A stretch of DNA of 64,000 nt from Curtobacterium sp. VKM Ac-2865 (GCF_015350905.1 NZ_JADKRZ010000004.1:263924-327923), one strand, 5' to 3'; counted from the stretch's first letter, positions 17,638 through 26,896 are shown. A program made the numbers and translations. The notes: generated from the sequence alone by a model not told the origin.

Positions 17638-18850
17638 GCAGACCGCACGACCCCTGATCACCCTGGGCGCCCTCGGCGCCGTGACCGCACTCGCCCTCAC
17701 CGGGTGCGCGTCCACCTCGTCGTCCGCGACGGACGACGCCACCGACTCCGGCAAGGTCGCCCGGGTGTCGATCACCCTGACGAACGACGGCTCCGACGCC
17801 TGCGCCGTGTCCACCACGAAGGTGCCGGCGGGGCCGGTGACCTTCACCGTGAAGAACGAGTCGTCCACCGCCATCACCGAGGTCGAGCTGCTGCAGGACC
17901 AGCGGATCTTCGGCGAGAAGGAGAACCTCGCGCCGGGCCTCGCAGCGGTGTCCTTCACGAGCACCCTCGGCGGCGGGAAGTACCAGGTGTACTGCCCCGG
18001 CGCCGAGCAGGAGATGACGGACCTCACCGTCACCGGCAAGGTCGCGTCGACCAAGGGCAGCAGTGCAGCGTCGCTGCTGGCGGACGGTGCCACCGGGTAC
18101 TCGAAGTACGTCGACGCGCAGGTCAGCGACATGGTGACCGCCGTGAAGCAGCTGCAGACCGACGTCGACGCCGGTGACCTCGACGCCGCCAAGCAGGACT
18201 ACGCCGAAGCGCGGCCGTACTACGAGCACGTCGAGAGCGACGTCGACGGCTTCGTGAAGAAGGGCTTCAAGGCCACGGACAACGCCGGCAACCTCGACTA
18301 CCTGATCGACATGCGGGCGTCGAACCTCGACCCGGCCGTCGGGTGGAGCGGGTTCCACGCCGTCGAGCGCGACCTGTTCGAGAAGGGCGCGATCACCGCG
18401 TCGACGAAGGACCTGGCCGGCGACCTGACGACGAACGTGGAACTCCTCGCGAAGCTCGTGCCGACCCTGGACTACAAGCCGGAGGACCTCGCCAACGGCG
18501 CCGCCGGCCTGCTCGAGGAGGTGCAGTCGAACAAGATCACCGGTGAGGAAGAGGCCTACAGCCACATCGACCTCGTCGACCTCGCCGCCAACGTCGAGGG
18601 CGCACGGCAGGCCTTCGCCTACCTCAAGCCGGGCCTGACGAAGACGGACCCGACGCTGACGAAGCAGATCGCGACGCAGTTCGACACGACGAACACGATG
18701 ATGGACGGCTTCCGGAACGCGGACGACCTCGGCGGCTTCGACAGCTGGACCGACGCGACGAAGTCCGAGCACGCCAACGCGATCTCGCAGCGGGTGCAGG
18801 CACTGCAGGACCCGCTGTCCCGCCTGGCCGAGAAGGTCGCCACCGCGTGA
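17624..18850 (+). CDS. efeO: EfeO, periplasmic/lipoprotein iron-binding component with imelysin-like domain
   Basis: 408 residues starting at the ATG after AAGGAGC. A lipoprotein signal ends at LALTGC (Cys28). Residues 45-140 are a cupredoxin-like domain, and 150-400 an M75/imelysin-like helical domain with the HxxE motif GFHAVERDLF (H245, E248). EfeO presents iron to the permease EfeU. Its start overlaps the end of efeU and its stop overlaps the GTG of efeB, so the three are translated as a unit. Confidence 0.95.
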   Translation: MPFGKQTARPLITLGALGAVTALALTGCASTSSSATDDATDSGKVARVSITLTNDGSDACAVSTTKVPAGPVTFTVKNESSTAITEVELLQDQRIFGEKENLAPGLAAVSFTSTLGGGKYQVYCPGAEQEMTDLTVTGKVASTKGSSAASLLADGATGYSKYVDAQVSDMVTAVKQLQTDVDAGDLDAAKQDYAEARPYYEHVESDVDGFVKKGFKATDNAGNLDYLIDMRASNLDPAVGWSGFHAVERDLFEKGAITASTKDLAGDLTTNVELLAKLVPTLDYKPEDLANGAAGLLEEVQSNKITGEEEAYSHIDLVDLAANVEGARQAFAYLKPGLTKTDPTLTKQIATQFDTTNTMMDGFRNADDLGGFDSWTDATKSEHANAISQRVQALQDPLSRLAEKVATA

Positions 18851-20118
18851 GCGAGGGCGTCTCCCGCCGGGGTCTGCTCGGCGTCGGGCTCGCAGCAGCG
18901 GGTGCCGGGGTCGGGGCGGCTGCGGGCATCGCCGGAGCCGCCGCGGCCACCGGGGTGAACCCGTTCCCGGCTGCCGCGAACGGCGACGAGTCCATCGACC
19001 TGTCGACCAGCCACCCGTTCTACGCGACGGCAGCGCGGCAGCCGCAGGGCGGGATCCGCACGGTGCCGCAGCGGTACTGCGTCGTCATGACCTTCGACCT
19101 GTCGACCTCGGTCGCGACGGACCTGCAGGTGCTGCTCGCCCGGTGGTCGGCGTCGATCGCGCAGCTCCAGGCCGGCGCGACCGTGGGCTCCGTCGAGCCC
19201 GCACACGGCGACGGCGTCGGGGCGGACACCGGCGAGGCGCTCGACCTCGGCCCGGCGTCGCTCACGGTGACGGTCGGCCTCGGCCCCGGGGTCTTCGACG
19301 AGCGCTTCGGGCTGGCGTCGCAGCGTCCGGCGAAGCTCGCGGACATCCCCGCACTGCCGAGCGACCGGCTGCAGGACGAGCTGAGCGGCGGCGACCTGTC
19401 CCTGCAGGCCTGTGCCGACGACCCCCAGGTGGCGTACCACGCGGTCCGCGACCTGGCCCGCATCGCCCGGGGCACCGCGACCGTGCGGTGGACCGTGATG
19501 GGGTTCGGCCGTGCCTCGGCCGGCCCGTCGCAGACGACCCCGCGCAACCTGATGGGCTTCAAGGACGGCACCCGCAACATCACCACCGACGAGGACTACG
19601 ACCGCTTCGTGTGGCTCGACCGTTCCGCGGGGTGGATGGCAGGTGGGACCTACCAGGTCCTCCGGAAGATCCAGATGAACATCGAGATCTGGGACGCCGA
19701 CGTCGTCAGCGACCAGCAGCGGGTGTTCGGGCGGACGAAGATCGAGGGCGCACCCCTGTCCGGAGGCTCGGAGCACACGACGCCGGACTTCCACGCGCGG
19801 GTTGCGGGCGCGTCCGGCGCGACGAAGATCGACGCCACGTCGCACGTGGCACTCGCGGCGCACGAGAACAACGACGGGGTGAAGATCCTCCGGCGCCCGT
19901 ACAACTACACGGACGGGCTGAACCAGTACGGCCAGCTCGACGCCGGGCTGCTCTTCGCCGCGTACGTCAACGACCCGGACCACTTCACGCGGATCCAGCG
20001 ACGCCTGGGCGCGGTCGACCGGTTGAACGACTACGTCGCCCACATCGGGTCCGCGGTGTTCGCGGTGCCGCCGGCGCCCCGGAAGGGGTCGTACATCGGC
20101 GAGCAGCTGTTCCGCTGA
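18847..20118 (+). CDS. efeB: EfeB, Tat-exported DyP-type haem peroxidase
   Basis: 423 residues beginning with a GTG inside GTGA. The Tat signal SRRGLLGVGLAAAGAG is clear. The DyP signature GFKDGTRN places the catalytic Asp at D240; the likely proximal haem ligand is H333 in SHVALAAHENN. EfeB works with EfeU and EfeO, oxidising ferrous iron for uptake or releasing iron from haem; both roles have been proposed for the family. Last gene of the operon, followed by a hairpin-rich gap. Confidence 0.95.
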   Translation: MSEGVSRRGLLGVGLAAAGAGVGAAAGIAGAAAATGVNPFPAAANGDESIDLSTSHPFYATAARQPQGGIRTVPQRYCVVMTFDLSTSVATDLQVLLARWSASIAQLQAGATVGSVEPAHGDGVGADTGEALDLGPASLTVTVGLGPGVFDERFGLASQRPAKLADIPALPSDRLQDELSGGDLSLQACADDPQVAYHAVRDLARIARGTATVRWTVMGFGRASAGPSQTTPRNLMGFKDGTRNITTDEDYDRFVWLDRSAGWMAGGTYQVLRKIQMNIEIWDADVVSDQQRVFGRTKIEGAPLSGGSEHTTPDFHARVAGASGATKIDATSHVALAAHENNDGVKILRRPYNYTDGLNQYGQLDAGLLFAAYVNDPDHFTRIQRRLGAVDRLNDYVAHIGSAVFAVPPAPRKGSYIGEQLFR

Positions 20119-20181
20119 GGAGGCATTCTTCGTGCTGCCGCACTGCCGTGCTGCCGGGACCGACTTCTCGGATTCGGCGAT

Positions 20182-20283
20182 GACGGATCCGGTTCGTGGA
20201 CCTCGGCGATGACGAACCGGATCCGTCACGACCAGGAAGTGGAAGGGTGTCCTCCGTCGTTTCCCTGGAGACGGAGGACACCC
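20182..20283. repeat. Two hairpins after efeB; first is a dispersed element shared with the 13.4-14.1 kb block
   Basis: GACGGATCCGGTTC (20182-20195) and GAACCGGATCCGTC (20214-20227) are perfect 14-bp arms, the same hairpin 1 as in the triplicated block. GGGTGTCCTCCGTC (20245-20258) and GACGGAGGACACCC (20270-20283) form a second perfect 14-bp stem that could terminate efeUOB. The 776-bp convergent gap 20119-20894 contains these, the array below and no supported gene. Confidence 0.8.
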
Positions 20284-20543
20284 GCGCCGCGGAGTCTTGT
20301 CGGGCGGAACCACCGTCCGACGTGAGAGGCGACCCGGCGCGGCGCGTCGCTGTGCGACAAGCCTGAGATTACCCGCCGAACCCCCGAAAACACAGTGCAT
20401 GTCCGGCACGCGTCGGGGGTCCCTGCGCGGGAGGGGTCGTCGTCACACGGGTGCTCCGCTGCGGGTCCGGCTCGGGGCCAGCTCGGGGCATGCTCGGGCT
20501 TGCGCTGCTGGTGTTGGTCGTGGCGGGGTCGTGATCGTGGAGG

Positions 20544-20803
20544 TGAGACGCCCCCGTGTCACTTCGAGACACCGGTGTCTGCGTGAGACGCCTCCCGAGG
20601 GTCGAGACGCCGCAGTCTTCGGCGGCGTCTCGAGCGGTGGCCGGTGTCTCGCGCTGACGGGGGTGTCTCGCGCGCGGCCGAAGGAGTTCGGGGAGCCGAG
20701 ACGCCGGTGTCCCGCGCTGACGGGGGTGTCTCGCGCGCGGCCGCAGGAGTTCGGGGATCTGAGACGCCGGTGTCTCGCGCTGACGGGGGTGTCTCGCGGG
20801 GAT
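20544..20803. repeat. 63-bp tandem array dense in GTCTC/GAGAC motifs
   Basis: Units starting CCGGTGTCTCGCGCTGACGG begin at 20641, 20704 and 20767, exactly 63 bp apart; the third is partial. Each contains GTGTCTCGC twice and GAGACG once. Upstream (20544-20640) are further GAGACG/GTCTCG copies, including the hairpin GAGACGCCGC/GCGGCGTCTC. About 16 copies of GTCTC or its complement fall in roughly 340 bp. Both strands stay open in several frames only because of base composition. Confidence 0.85.
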
Positions 20804-20839
20804 GGGAGGGACGTGCGGACGCGGGGGAGATGCGAAACG

Positions 20840-20887
20840 GGGGTGTCTCGCCGAGCGCCGGAGCAGTCCGGGCCGGCGAGACACCCC
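20840..20887. terminator. Terminator hairpin at the 3' end of the 5'-nucleotidase gene
   Basis: GGGGTGTCTCGCCG and CGGCGAGACACCCC are perfect 14-bp arms with a 20-nt loop, ending 8 nt from the stop codon. It uses the same GTCTC/GAGAC words as the adjacent array. Confidence 0.75.
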
Positions 20888-20894
20888 TGTCAGG

Positions 20895-23174
20895 TCAGCG
20901 CTGCAGGCGTCGGCGGCGGGCGATGACCATCGCGGTGATGCCGGCGAGGAGCAGCAGCCCCGCGGCGACCGCGGGCGCCGTCAGGTCAGCGCCGGTGTAG
21001 GCCAGCGACCCGTCGTTCGCGGTCGGGGCACCCGCGGCGTCCCCACCGACGCCGTTCCCGCCGTCGAGCACGGGCGAGGTGCCCGGGGTGCCCGGGTCGG
21101 TCCCCGGTGCGCCCGGCACCGTCGGGTCCGTCCCTGGCGTGCCCGGGTCGGTCGGCGTGCCCGGGTCGGTCGGGTCGACGGCGACGGCGAGCGGGATCGT
21201 GACCGGCAGGACGATCCGCGTCGCGCCGACGGTCACCACGAGGGGCTCGTCGGTCGTGACGGCGGCGGCAGCTGCGCGGGTCGTCGGCGCCACGGCCGTC
21301 GGCACGTCGAACGCCAGCGTCGCACGACCCTGCTCGTCGGTGGTGTCGACGATCGTCGGGTCGATGTCCGCCGTGGCGAGCACCTGGTCGCCCGCACTGA
21401 CCTGCACCGAGGCAGGCTGGTCGGTCGCGTTGCTGAACAGCAGCGAGGAGAGCGTCAGCGAGACGCGGTCACCGGGCTGGAAGCCACCGGCCGGGGTCGG
21501 GGTGATCGTGACACCGACCGCGCGCTGGTCGTCGGCCACGGTCACGTCGGGGTTCGCCTCGAAGTACTCGACCTGCGCCTCGAGGTCGACCTTGCCGCTG
21601 TCCTGCTTGGCGGCGGCGCCCGCGAAGGCGGTGAAGTTGTCGCCACCCGATGCCAGGAACGAGTTCACCGTGACCTTGTACGTCGCGGCCGGGTCGATCG
21701 CGGCGCCGTCGAGGGTCATCGACGTGATGCGGGAGCCCTTGGCGGCGGCGGGGTCGTAGCTGTACGCGAAGCCGTCGGACACGCCGAGCTTCAGGAACGG
21801 ACGACCGGTCGCCGACGGGGGCTGCCACTGCTGCTCGAGCGCCTGCTTGACCTGCGCGCCGGTCAGGTCGAGCACGACGAGGGTGTTCGCGAACGGCTGG
21901 ACGAGGGCGGCCTCCTTGTAGGTGACGGTGCCACCGAGCAGGTCGGCACGGAGCCCACCGGGGTTCATGAACGCGATCTGGGATCCTTGGCGGTCCGCGG
22001 TTGCGGTGCGCTGCACCTCGGCGACGAAGTTGCCGAGCGTGGACTCGCCACCACGGTTCTCGCTGCCGTCGGTCTGCACCGCGCGGCGCATGTCGACGTC
22101 GGTGGTGCCGAGCTCCACGGCGCCGAGGACGTCCGCCTGGGTCACCGCGGCGGAGACCGTCGCGGCCACGCCGGCATCGGGGGCGAAGGTGCCGTCGACC
22201 AGGCGGATGTTCTCACCCGTCGCGGTGACGCTGCCGTCGGCGGCGACGGTGAGCTCGAGGTGCCCGAGGTTGAAGCCGTACGACCCGGTCTGGATCACCG
22301 GGCGGGGGACCGTGCCGCCGTCCGGGACCACGTCGTGGACGTAGGTCTGGTGCGTGTGCCCGGAGAGGATCGCGGACACGTCGGGGGTCACGCCGTGCAC
22401 GGCCCGCGCGAAGGCGCTGTCGCCGTCGAGGTCGCTGGCGGCGGCGGTCTCGGCGCCGTCGTGGACGATGAGCACCAGGACGTCGGCCTCGCCGTTCGCC
22501 GCGTCGCCGTCGAGCAGGTCGGTCGCGACGGCGTTGACCGAGTCGGTGATGTCGGCCATCTCGAGCGATGCGATGCCGTCGGGGCTGACGAGTCCGGTGA
22601 GGTCGACGGTCGCGCCGATGAAGCCGACGCGCTTGCCGCTGATCTCCTGGACCGAGTACGGGTCGAACGCGGGCTCGCCGGTCGCCCGGTCGAGGATGTT
22701 GGCGGAGATGTAGTCCCACTTCGCGTTGCGGGCGTCGTCCGACCCGATCACGCGGTCCTGCAGGTCGGCGCGGCCCTTGTCGAGCTCGTGGTTGCCGATC
22801 GCGCTCACGGAGAGGTCCATCGCGTTGAGGACGTCGATCGTGGGCTGGTCCTGCTGGATGAAGGACTCGAACGTGGAGGCGCCGATGTTGTCGCCGGCGC
22901 TCACGAACGCGGAGGTCGAGGGGTCGTCACCCCGGAGCTGGTCGAGGGCACCGGCGAGCACCGCGGCACCGGCGGCGTCGCCGGAGCGGGGCGGTGCGCT
23001 CAGGGACTGGGCGATGCGGCCGTGGAAGTCGTTCACGTCGTAGACGTCGATCGTCGTGTCGCCCTCGGCAGCGGAGGCCACCGACGGGACGGACAGGGCG
23101 ACGAGGACACCGGCGGTGGCGAGTGCGAGACCGGTACGGGCAGCGCGCGTTCGGAGAGAGGAGTGTGCGTTCAT
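20895..23174 (-). CDS. Cell-wall-anchored 5'-nucleotidase / bifunctional metallophosphatase
   Basis: 759 residues with a signal peptide (ending near SVASAA, 36). The metallophosphatase domain shows DVNDFHG (D49, H51), SAGDNIGAS (D95, N96), GNHELD (127-132) and SGHTHQ. The C-terminal nucleotidase domain includes GNFVAEVQR and NPGGLRADL. After an Ig-like segment and a PGTDPGTPGT linker comes LAYTG (724-728), a hydrophobic helix and RRRRLQR: a sortase sorting signal of the LAxTG type used by class E sortases. It probably releases phosphate and nucleosides from extracellular nucleotides. TAGGTT lies 8 nt before the ATG with no Shine-Dalgarno sequence. Confidence 0.93.
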   Translation of the reverse strand: MNAHSSLRTRAARTGLALATAGVLVALSVPSVASAAEGDTTIDVYDVNDFHGRIAQSLSAPPRSGDAAGAAVLAGALDQLRGDDPSTSAFVSAGDNIGASTFESFIQQDQPTIDVLNAMDLSVSAIGNHELDKGRADLQDRVIGSDDARNAKWDYISANILDRATGEPAFDPYSVQEISGKRVGFIGATVDLTGLVSPDGIASLEMADITDSVNAVATDLLDGDAANGEADVLVLIVHDGAETAAASDLDGDSAFARAVHGVTPDVSAILSGHTHQTYVHDVVPDGGTVPRPVIQTGSYGFNLGHLELTVAADGSVTATGENIRLVDGTFAPDAGVAATVSAAVTQADVLGAVELGTTDVDMRRAVQTDGSENRGGESTLGNFVAEVQRTATADRQGSQIAFMNPGGLRADLLGGTVTYKEAALVQPFANTLVVLDLTGAQVKQALEQQWQPPSATGRPFLKLGVSDGFAYSYDPAAAKGSRITSMTLDGAAIDPAATYKVTVNSFLASGGDNFTAFAGAAAKQDSGKVDLEAQVEYFEANPDVTVADDQRAVGVTITPTPAGGFQPGDRVSLTLSSLLFSNATDQPASVQVSAGDQVLATADIDPTIVDTTDEQGRATLAFDVPTAVAPTTRAAAAAVTTDEPLVVTVGATRIVLPVTIPLAVAVDPTDPGTPTDPGTPGTDPTVPGAPGTDPGTPGTSPVLDGGNGVGGDAAGAPTANDGSLAYTGADLTAPAVAAGLLLLAGITAMVIARRRRLQR

Positions 23175-23252
23175 CGCCGACGAACCTATGAGGCTTCACA
23201 GCCGACGCGCCAGAGCGACGGCTGCGCCGTCACGCGTTGTTCACACGCAGTG

Positions 23253-23314
23253 CCGGAAGGGAGGCTCGGTGCAGGTGACCGACGTCGGTCACCGGCACCG
23301 GGCCTCCTGTCCGG
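23253..23314 (-). terminator. 62-bp palindromic terminator after the sugar isomerase gene
   Basis: A nearly perfect palindrome centred on GACGTC (23281-23286); the inner 20 bp (23274-23293) are perfect. It starts right after the TAG stop of the isomerase gene. The arms contain GGAGGCTCGGTGC and GCACCGGGCCTCC, matching the GGAGGCTC palindrome family found at other gene ends here. Confidence 0.75.
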
Positions 23315-24241
23315 CTACCGCTCTTCCGCGATCAGCGGACGGAGGGTGCTGTGCGCGATGCGCAGCCCCTCGAGGACCTTCTCGTCGGTGCCGCCCCAGA
23401 GCGGGTCCTCGTGCTCGACCGAGAGGGTGCCGGTGAAGCCGGCCTCGTAGAGGCGGTCGACGACGTGCGGCCAGTCGACGACGCCACGACCCGGCACGCG
23501 GAACCGCCACCAGCCCATGTCCCAGGGATCCTCGCCCTTGTCGACCTTGCCGAAGAACCCGTAGGCGTTGCGGCGCTCGGGGAAGAGCTCCAGGTCCTTC
23601 GCCTGCGCGTGCACGATGTGCTCGGCGAACGGCAGGATCGTCTCGACGGGGTCGATGCCGATCCAGGTCAGGTGCGAGGGGTCCCAGTTCAGGCCGAAGC
23701 CGAGCCCGGTGACCCAGCCCCAGAGCTCGGGGGAGTAGGCGATGTTGCCGGGGTAGCCGTCGGGGTGCCAGCCCTCCATCACGCAGTTCTCGATGATCAG
23801 CTGCACGCCGCGCTCGCCGGCGTAGTCGACGAGTTCGGGCAGGACCCGGTCGCCCTCGGCCATGTTCTCGCGCACGGACTTCGTCACGTCACGGCCGATG
23901 AACGTGCCGACGTAGGGGACCCCGAGCGTCTGCGCGGCGTCGATCGCGTGCTTCAGGTGCGTGCGGACGTCCTCGCGACGAGCGGGGTCCTGGTGCAGGT
24001 TGTTCTCGTAGTAGGCGAGGGCGCTGATCTCGAGCCCGGTGCGGTCGAGCAGCGCCCGAGTGGCGGCCGCGTCCTCGTCGGTGAGGGTCGCGACGGGCAG
24101 GTGCGCTGCCTCGAAGTCCCTGCCACCGGTGCCCGGCCAGACGGCGACCTCGAGTCGCTCGTAGCCCTGCTCCTGAGCGAAGTCCGCGATCCGGTCGAGC
24201 GACCAGCCGGGCAGGCAGGCGGTGAGCATCCCGAGCTTCAC
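23315..24241 (-). CDS. Sugar phosphate isomerase/epimerase family protein (TIM barrel)
   Basis: 308 residues of the xylose-isomerase-like AP-endonuclease-2 fold. Metal-site stretches are visible: LIIENCVMEG (Glu), GLNWDPSHLTW (Asp and His), HAQAKDLEL (His) and LSVEHEDPLW (Glu). The GTG start overlaps the stop of the upstream oxidoreductase (GTGA), so they form an operon. Such pairs of an isomerase with a Gfo/Idh dehydrogenase commonly handle inositol or keto-sugar intermediates. The exact substrate is not readable. Confidence 0.88.
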   Translation of the reverse strand: MKLGMLTACLPGWSLDRIADFAQEQGYERLEVAVWPGTGGRDFEAAHLPVATLTDEDAAATRALLDRTGLEISALAYYENNLHQDPARREDVRTHLKHAIDAAQTLGVPYVGTFIGRDVTKSVRENMAEGDRVLPELVDYAGERGVQLIIENCVMEGWHPDGYPGNIAYSPELWGWVTGLGFGLNWDPSHLTWIGIDPVETILPFAEHIVHAQAKDLELFPERRNAYGFFGKVDKGEDPWDMGWWRFRVPGRGVVDWPHVVDRLYEAGFTGTLSVEHEDPLWGGTDEKVLEGLRIAHSTLRPLIAEER

Positions 24242-25395
24242 GCGATCGCCTTCCAGGTGTCGTCGCCGGCGCTGGCGACCACGGCGTCGATGATCTGCGC
24301 GGACCGTGCCCCGTCGGCGAACGTCGGCAGCCCGTCGGGGGTGACGCCCGTCCGGACCGCCGTGTACGTGTCGGCGACGAACGCGGCGAAGGCGTCGAGG
24401 TAGCCCTGCGGGTGCCCGGACGGCACGACCGCCAGACGGCGCTGGTCGACGGACCCCTGCGACGGGTCGCGGACCAGGATCTGGGCGCCGCGCTCGTTGC
24501 CGAACCAGGCGGACTCGGGGCGCTCCTGGTCGAACGCCGCCGAGCCGCGGGTGCCGTCGACCTCGAACCACAGGCGGTTCTTTCGGCCCGCGGACACCTG
24601 CGAGATCACGACGTTGCCGATGCGGCCGGTGGCGGTGCGGAAGGTGGCGACGGCGGTGTCCTCGGTCGTGACCTCGGCCCGGGTGCTCGTGTCGGCGATC
24701 GGGTCCGGGTCGGGGGAGCCGGAGAAGGACGGACCCGACGCGGCCGGACGGGTCGGGAAGACGATGTCGGTGACGGCGCTGACGGACGTGAAGCGCTCGC
24801 CGGTGACGAACTCGACGAGGTCGCACCAGTGCGAACCGATGTCGGCGAACGCCCGGGACATCCCGCCGGCGCCGGCGTCGACCCGCCACGACGACGAGTC
24901 CTCGTCGAGCATCCAGTCCTGCAGGTAGTGGCCGTGCACCGCGAGCACGCGGCCGAGGTCGCCGTCGGCGATCTTCGCCCGGACCTCCCGCACCATCGGG
25001 TGGAAGCGGTAGACGAACGGCACCGTCGCGACGACCCCGGCCTGCCGCGCAGCGTGTTCGAGTTCGAGGGCCTGCTCGCTCGACACCGCGAGGGGCTTCT
25101 CGCACACGACGTTGATCCCAGCGCGGATGACCGCGAGCGCCTGGGGGTGGTGCTGGTCGTTCGGCGTGCACACGTGCACGACGTCGGGCCGGTCCGCGAT
25201 GACGTCGTCGAGCGAGGCGTAGCCGGTCGGCACGTCGAGCTGTGCGGCGACCTGGGCGGACCGCGCCGGGTTCCGCCCGAGGACCCCGAGCACCTCGGCC
25301 CCGGCGGCCCTGGCGGCACGGACGTGCACCGCGGCGATCATCCCGGTGCCCACCACGACCACGCGCAGGCGTGGTCCGGTCTCGTCATTCGTCAT
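24238..25395 (-). CDS. Gfo/Idh/MocA-family NAD(P)-dependent oxidoreductase
   Basis: 385 residues. Rossmann N-terminus VVVVGTGMIAAVHVRAA at about 12-28; the family motif VVCEKPLAV near 105-113 holds the catalytic lysine. HWCDLVEFVTG resembles the C-terminal substrate-domain signature. The ATG at 25395 follows GAGGGAGC at good spacing. Translationally coupled to the isomerase gene, and divergent from the G6PDH-family gene 79 bp away. Likely oxidises a sugar or cyclitol alcohol before isomerisation; substrate unknown. Confidence 0.88.
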   Translation of the reverse strand: MTNDETGPRLRVVVVGTGMIAAVHVRAARAAGAEVLGVLGRNPARSAQVAAQLDVPTGYASLDDVIADRPDVVHVCTPNDQHHPQALAVIRAGINVVCEKPLAVSSEQALELEHAARQAGVVATVPFVYRFHPMVREVRAKIADGDLGRVLAVHGHYLQDWMLDEDSSSWRVDAGAGGMSRAFADIGSHWCDLVEFVTGERFTSVSAVTDIVFPTRPAASGPSFSGSPDPDPIADTSTRAEVTTEDTAVATFRTATGRIGNVVISQVSAGRKNRLWFEVDGTRGSAAFDQERPESAWFGNERGAQILVRDPSQGSVDQRRLAVVPSGHPQGYLDAFAAFVADTYTAVRTGVTPDGLPTFADGARSAQIIDAVVASAGDDTWKAIA

Positions 25396-25474
25396 GGTGC
25401 TCCCTCGCGCCGTCGGGCCCACAGTATTGGAACCAGCCGACCACGCACCGGAACCGGTGGGTACGGTCTGGGGC

Positions 25475-26896
25475 ATGGCGAGCCTCCAGACCACACTGCT
25501 CATCCTCGGCGCGAGCGGGGACCTGTCCAAGCGACTGCTGCTGCCGGGCCTCGCGACCCTGCTGGAGGTCAAGGAGGACTGGGAGATCCAGCTCGTCGGG
25601 GCCGGTGTCGAGGACATCGCGGACGCCGACTGGAAGCGGCTGGTGCACGACGCGTTCGAAGACGCACAGGCGTCGAAGAACGAGGAGGACGAGGGCGCCT
25701 CGGGCGACGCGACGCTGTCGAAGCGGCTGCAGGACGTCGTCGACGCCTCGAGCTACCGCAAGGCCGACGTCACGAGCGCCGACGACCTGAAGGCCCTGCT
25801 CGCGGACTGCCACCACGACCCGGCGGTCTACTTCGCACTGCCGCCCGCCGTCACCGAGAAGAGCTGCGCGGTCCTCAAGGACCTCGACCTGCCGGCCGGC
25901 ACCCGCCTGGCGCTCGAGAAGCCCTTCGGCACCGACGCCGAGAGCGCCGAGCACCTCAACGACCTGCTGCACTCGTTCCTGCCCGAGTCGCGCATCCACC
26001 GCGTCGACCACTTCCTCGGCCGGTCCACGGTGCTGAACCTGCTCGGGCTGCGCTTCGCGAACCGCATCATCGAGCCGCTGCTGTCGTCGGTCCACGTCGA
26101 GCGCGTCGACATCGTCTACGACGAGACCCTCGGGCTCGAGGGCCGCGCGCGCTACTACGACAAGGCCGGCGCCCTCGTCGACATGATCCAGAGCCACCTG
26201 CTGCAGGTGATGGCCGTCGTGGCGATGGAGGCCCCCGCCTCGATCGACGCCGACGACCTGCGCACCCAGAAGGAGCTCGTGCTCCGCGCCGTGCGGCCGT
26301 GGGGCGGCGACCCGCTCACCGCCGGACGCCGAGCGCGGTACACGGCGGGGACCGTGGGCGACCGGACCCTGCCGTCCTACGTCGACGAGGACGGCGTCGA
26401 CCCGTCCATCGGCACCGAGACCCTCGCGCAGATCCGGCTCGAGATCGCGAACTGGCGCTGGGCGGGCGTGCCCTTCACCCTGCGGTCCGGCAAGGCGCTC
26501 GGTGCCCAGCGCCGCGAGATCGTCATCACGTTCAAGGACTCCCCGCACGTGCCCGACGGGCTCACCGGGGTGCAGCGGCCCGACCGGCTGCGCATCTGGA
26601 TCGCCCCGGACAAGATGGACCTCGAGCTCAACGTCAACGGTCCCGGCGACCCGTACACGATCGACCACACCGTGCTCGAGACGACGTTCAACCCCGGTCG
26701 GCTCAGTGCGTACGGCGAGGTGCTCGCCGGGGTGCTCGAGGGCGACGCGACGCTCTCCGTCCGCGGGGACAGCGCCGTGCAGGGCTGGAAGGTCGTCGAG
26801 CCCTTCGTCACGGCGTGGAAGGCCGGCACGGCGCCGCTCGACGACTACGCCGCCGGGTCCGAGGGGCCCGAGGGCTGGGACAACATCGACTGCTGA
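25475..26896 (+). CDS. zwf: Glucose-6-phosphate dehydrogenase family protein
   Basis: 473 residues. The coenzyme motif GASGDLSKR (12-20) and the LALEKPFG segment near 145-152 are standard. The substrate signature is RVDHFLGRSTV (176-186), where most G6PDHs have RIDHYLGKE; the Lys and Glu after the glycine are replaced by Arg and Ser. This marks a divergent isoform, probably not the main pentose-phosphate enzyme. It is not paired with opcA, tal or gnd here. TACGGT lies seven bases before the ATG with no Shine-Dalgarno sequence. Reaction predicted: glucose 6-phosphate (or a related hexose 6-phosphate) plus NAD(P)+ to the lactone. Confidence 0.85.
   Translation: MASLQTTLLILGASGDLSKRLLLPGLATLLEVKEDWEIQLVGAGVEDIADADWKRLVHDAFEDAQASKNEEDEGASGDATLSKRLQDVVDASSYRKADVTSADDLKALLADCHHDPAVYFALPPAVTEKSCAVLKDLDLPAGTRLALEKPFGTDAESAEHLNDLLHSFLPESRIHRVDHFLGRSTVLNLLGLRFANRIIEPLLSSVHVERVDIVYDETLGLEGRARYYDKAGALVDMIQSHLLQVMAVVAMEAPASIDADDLRTQKELVLRAVRPWGGDPLTAGRRARYTAGTVGDRTLPSYVDEDGVDPSIGTETLAQIRLEIANWRWAGVPFTLRSGKALGAQRREIVITFKDSPHVPDGLTGVQRPDRLRIWIAPDKMDLELNVNGPGDPYTIDHTVLETTFNPGRLSAYGEVLAGVLEGDATLSVRGDSAVQGWKVVEPFVTAWKAGTAPLDDYAAGSEGPEGWDNIDC

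Noticed and set aside
20641..20803. CRISPR array
   Set aside because: The 63-bp units are nearly identical along their whole length, with no variable spacers, and no cas genes are nearby. The same holds for the 13.4-14.1 kb block.
20644..21000. An open frame that would encode 21-residue repeats (VSRADGGVSRAA type)
   Set aside because: The repeat period is a multiple of three, so any frame would look periodic. No ribosome site, the frame runs antisense into the 5'-nucleotidase gene, and the opposite strand is open too. Treated as a DNA repeat.
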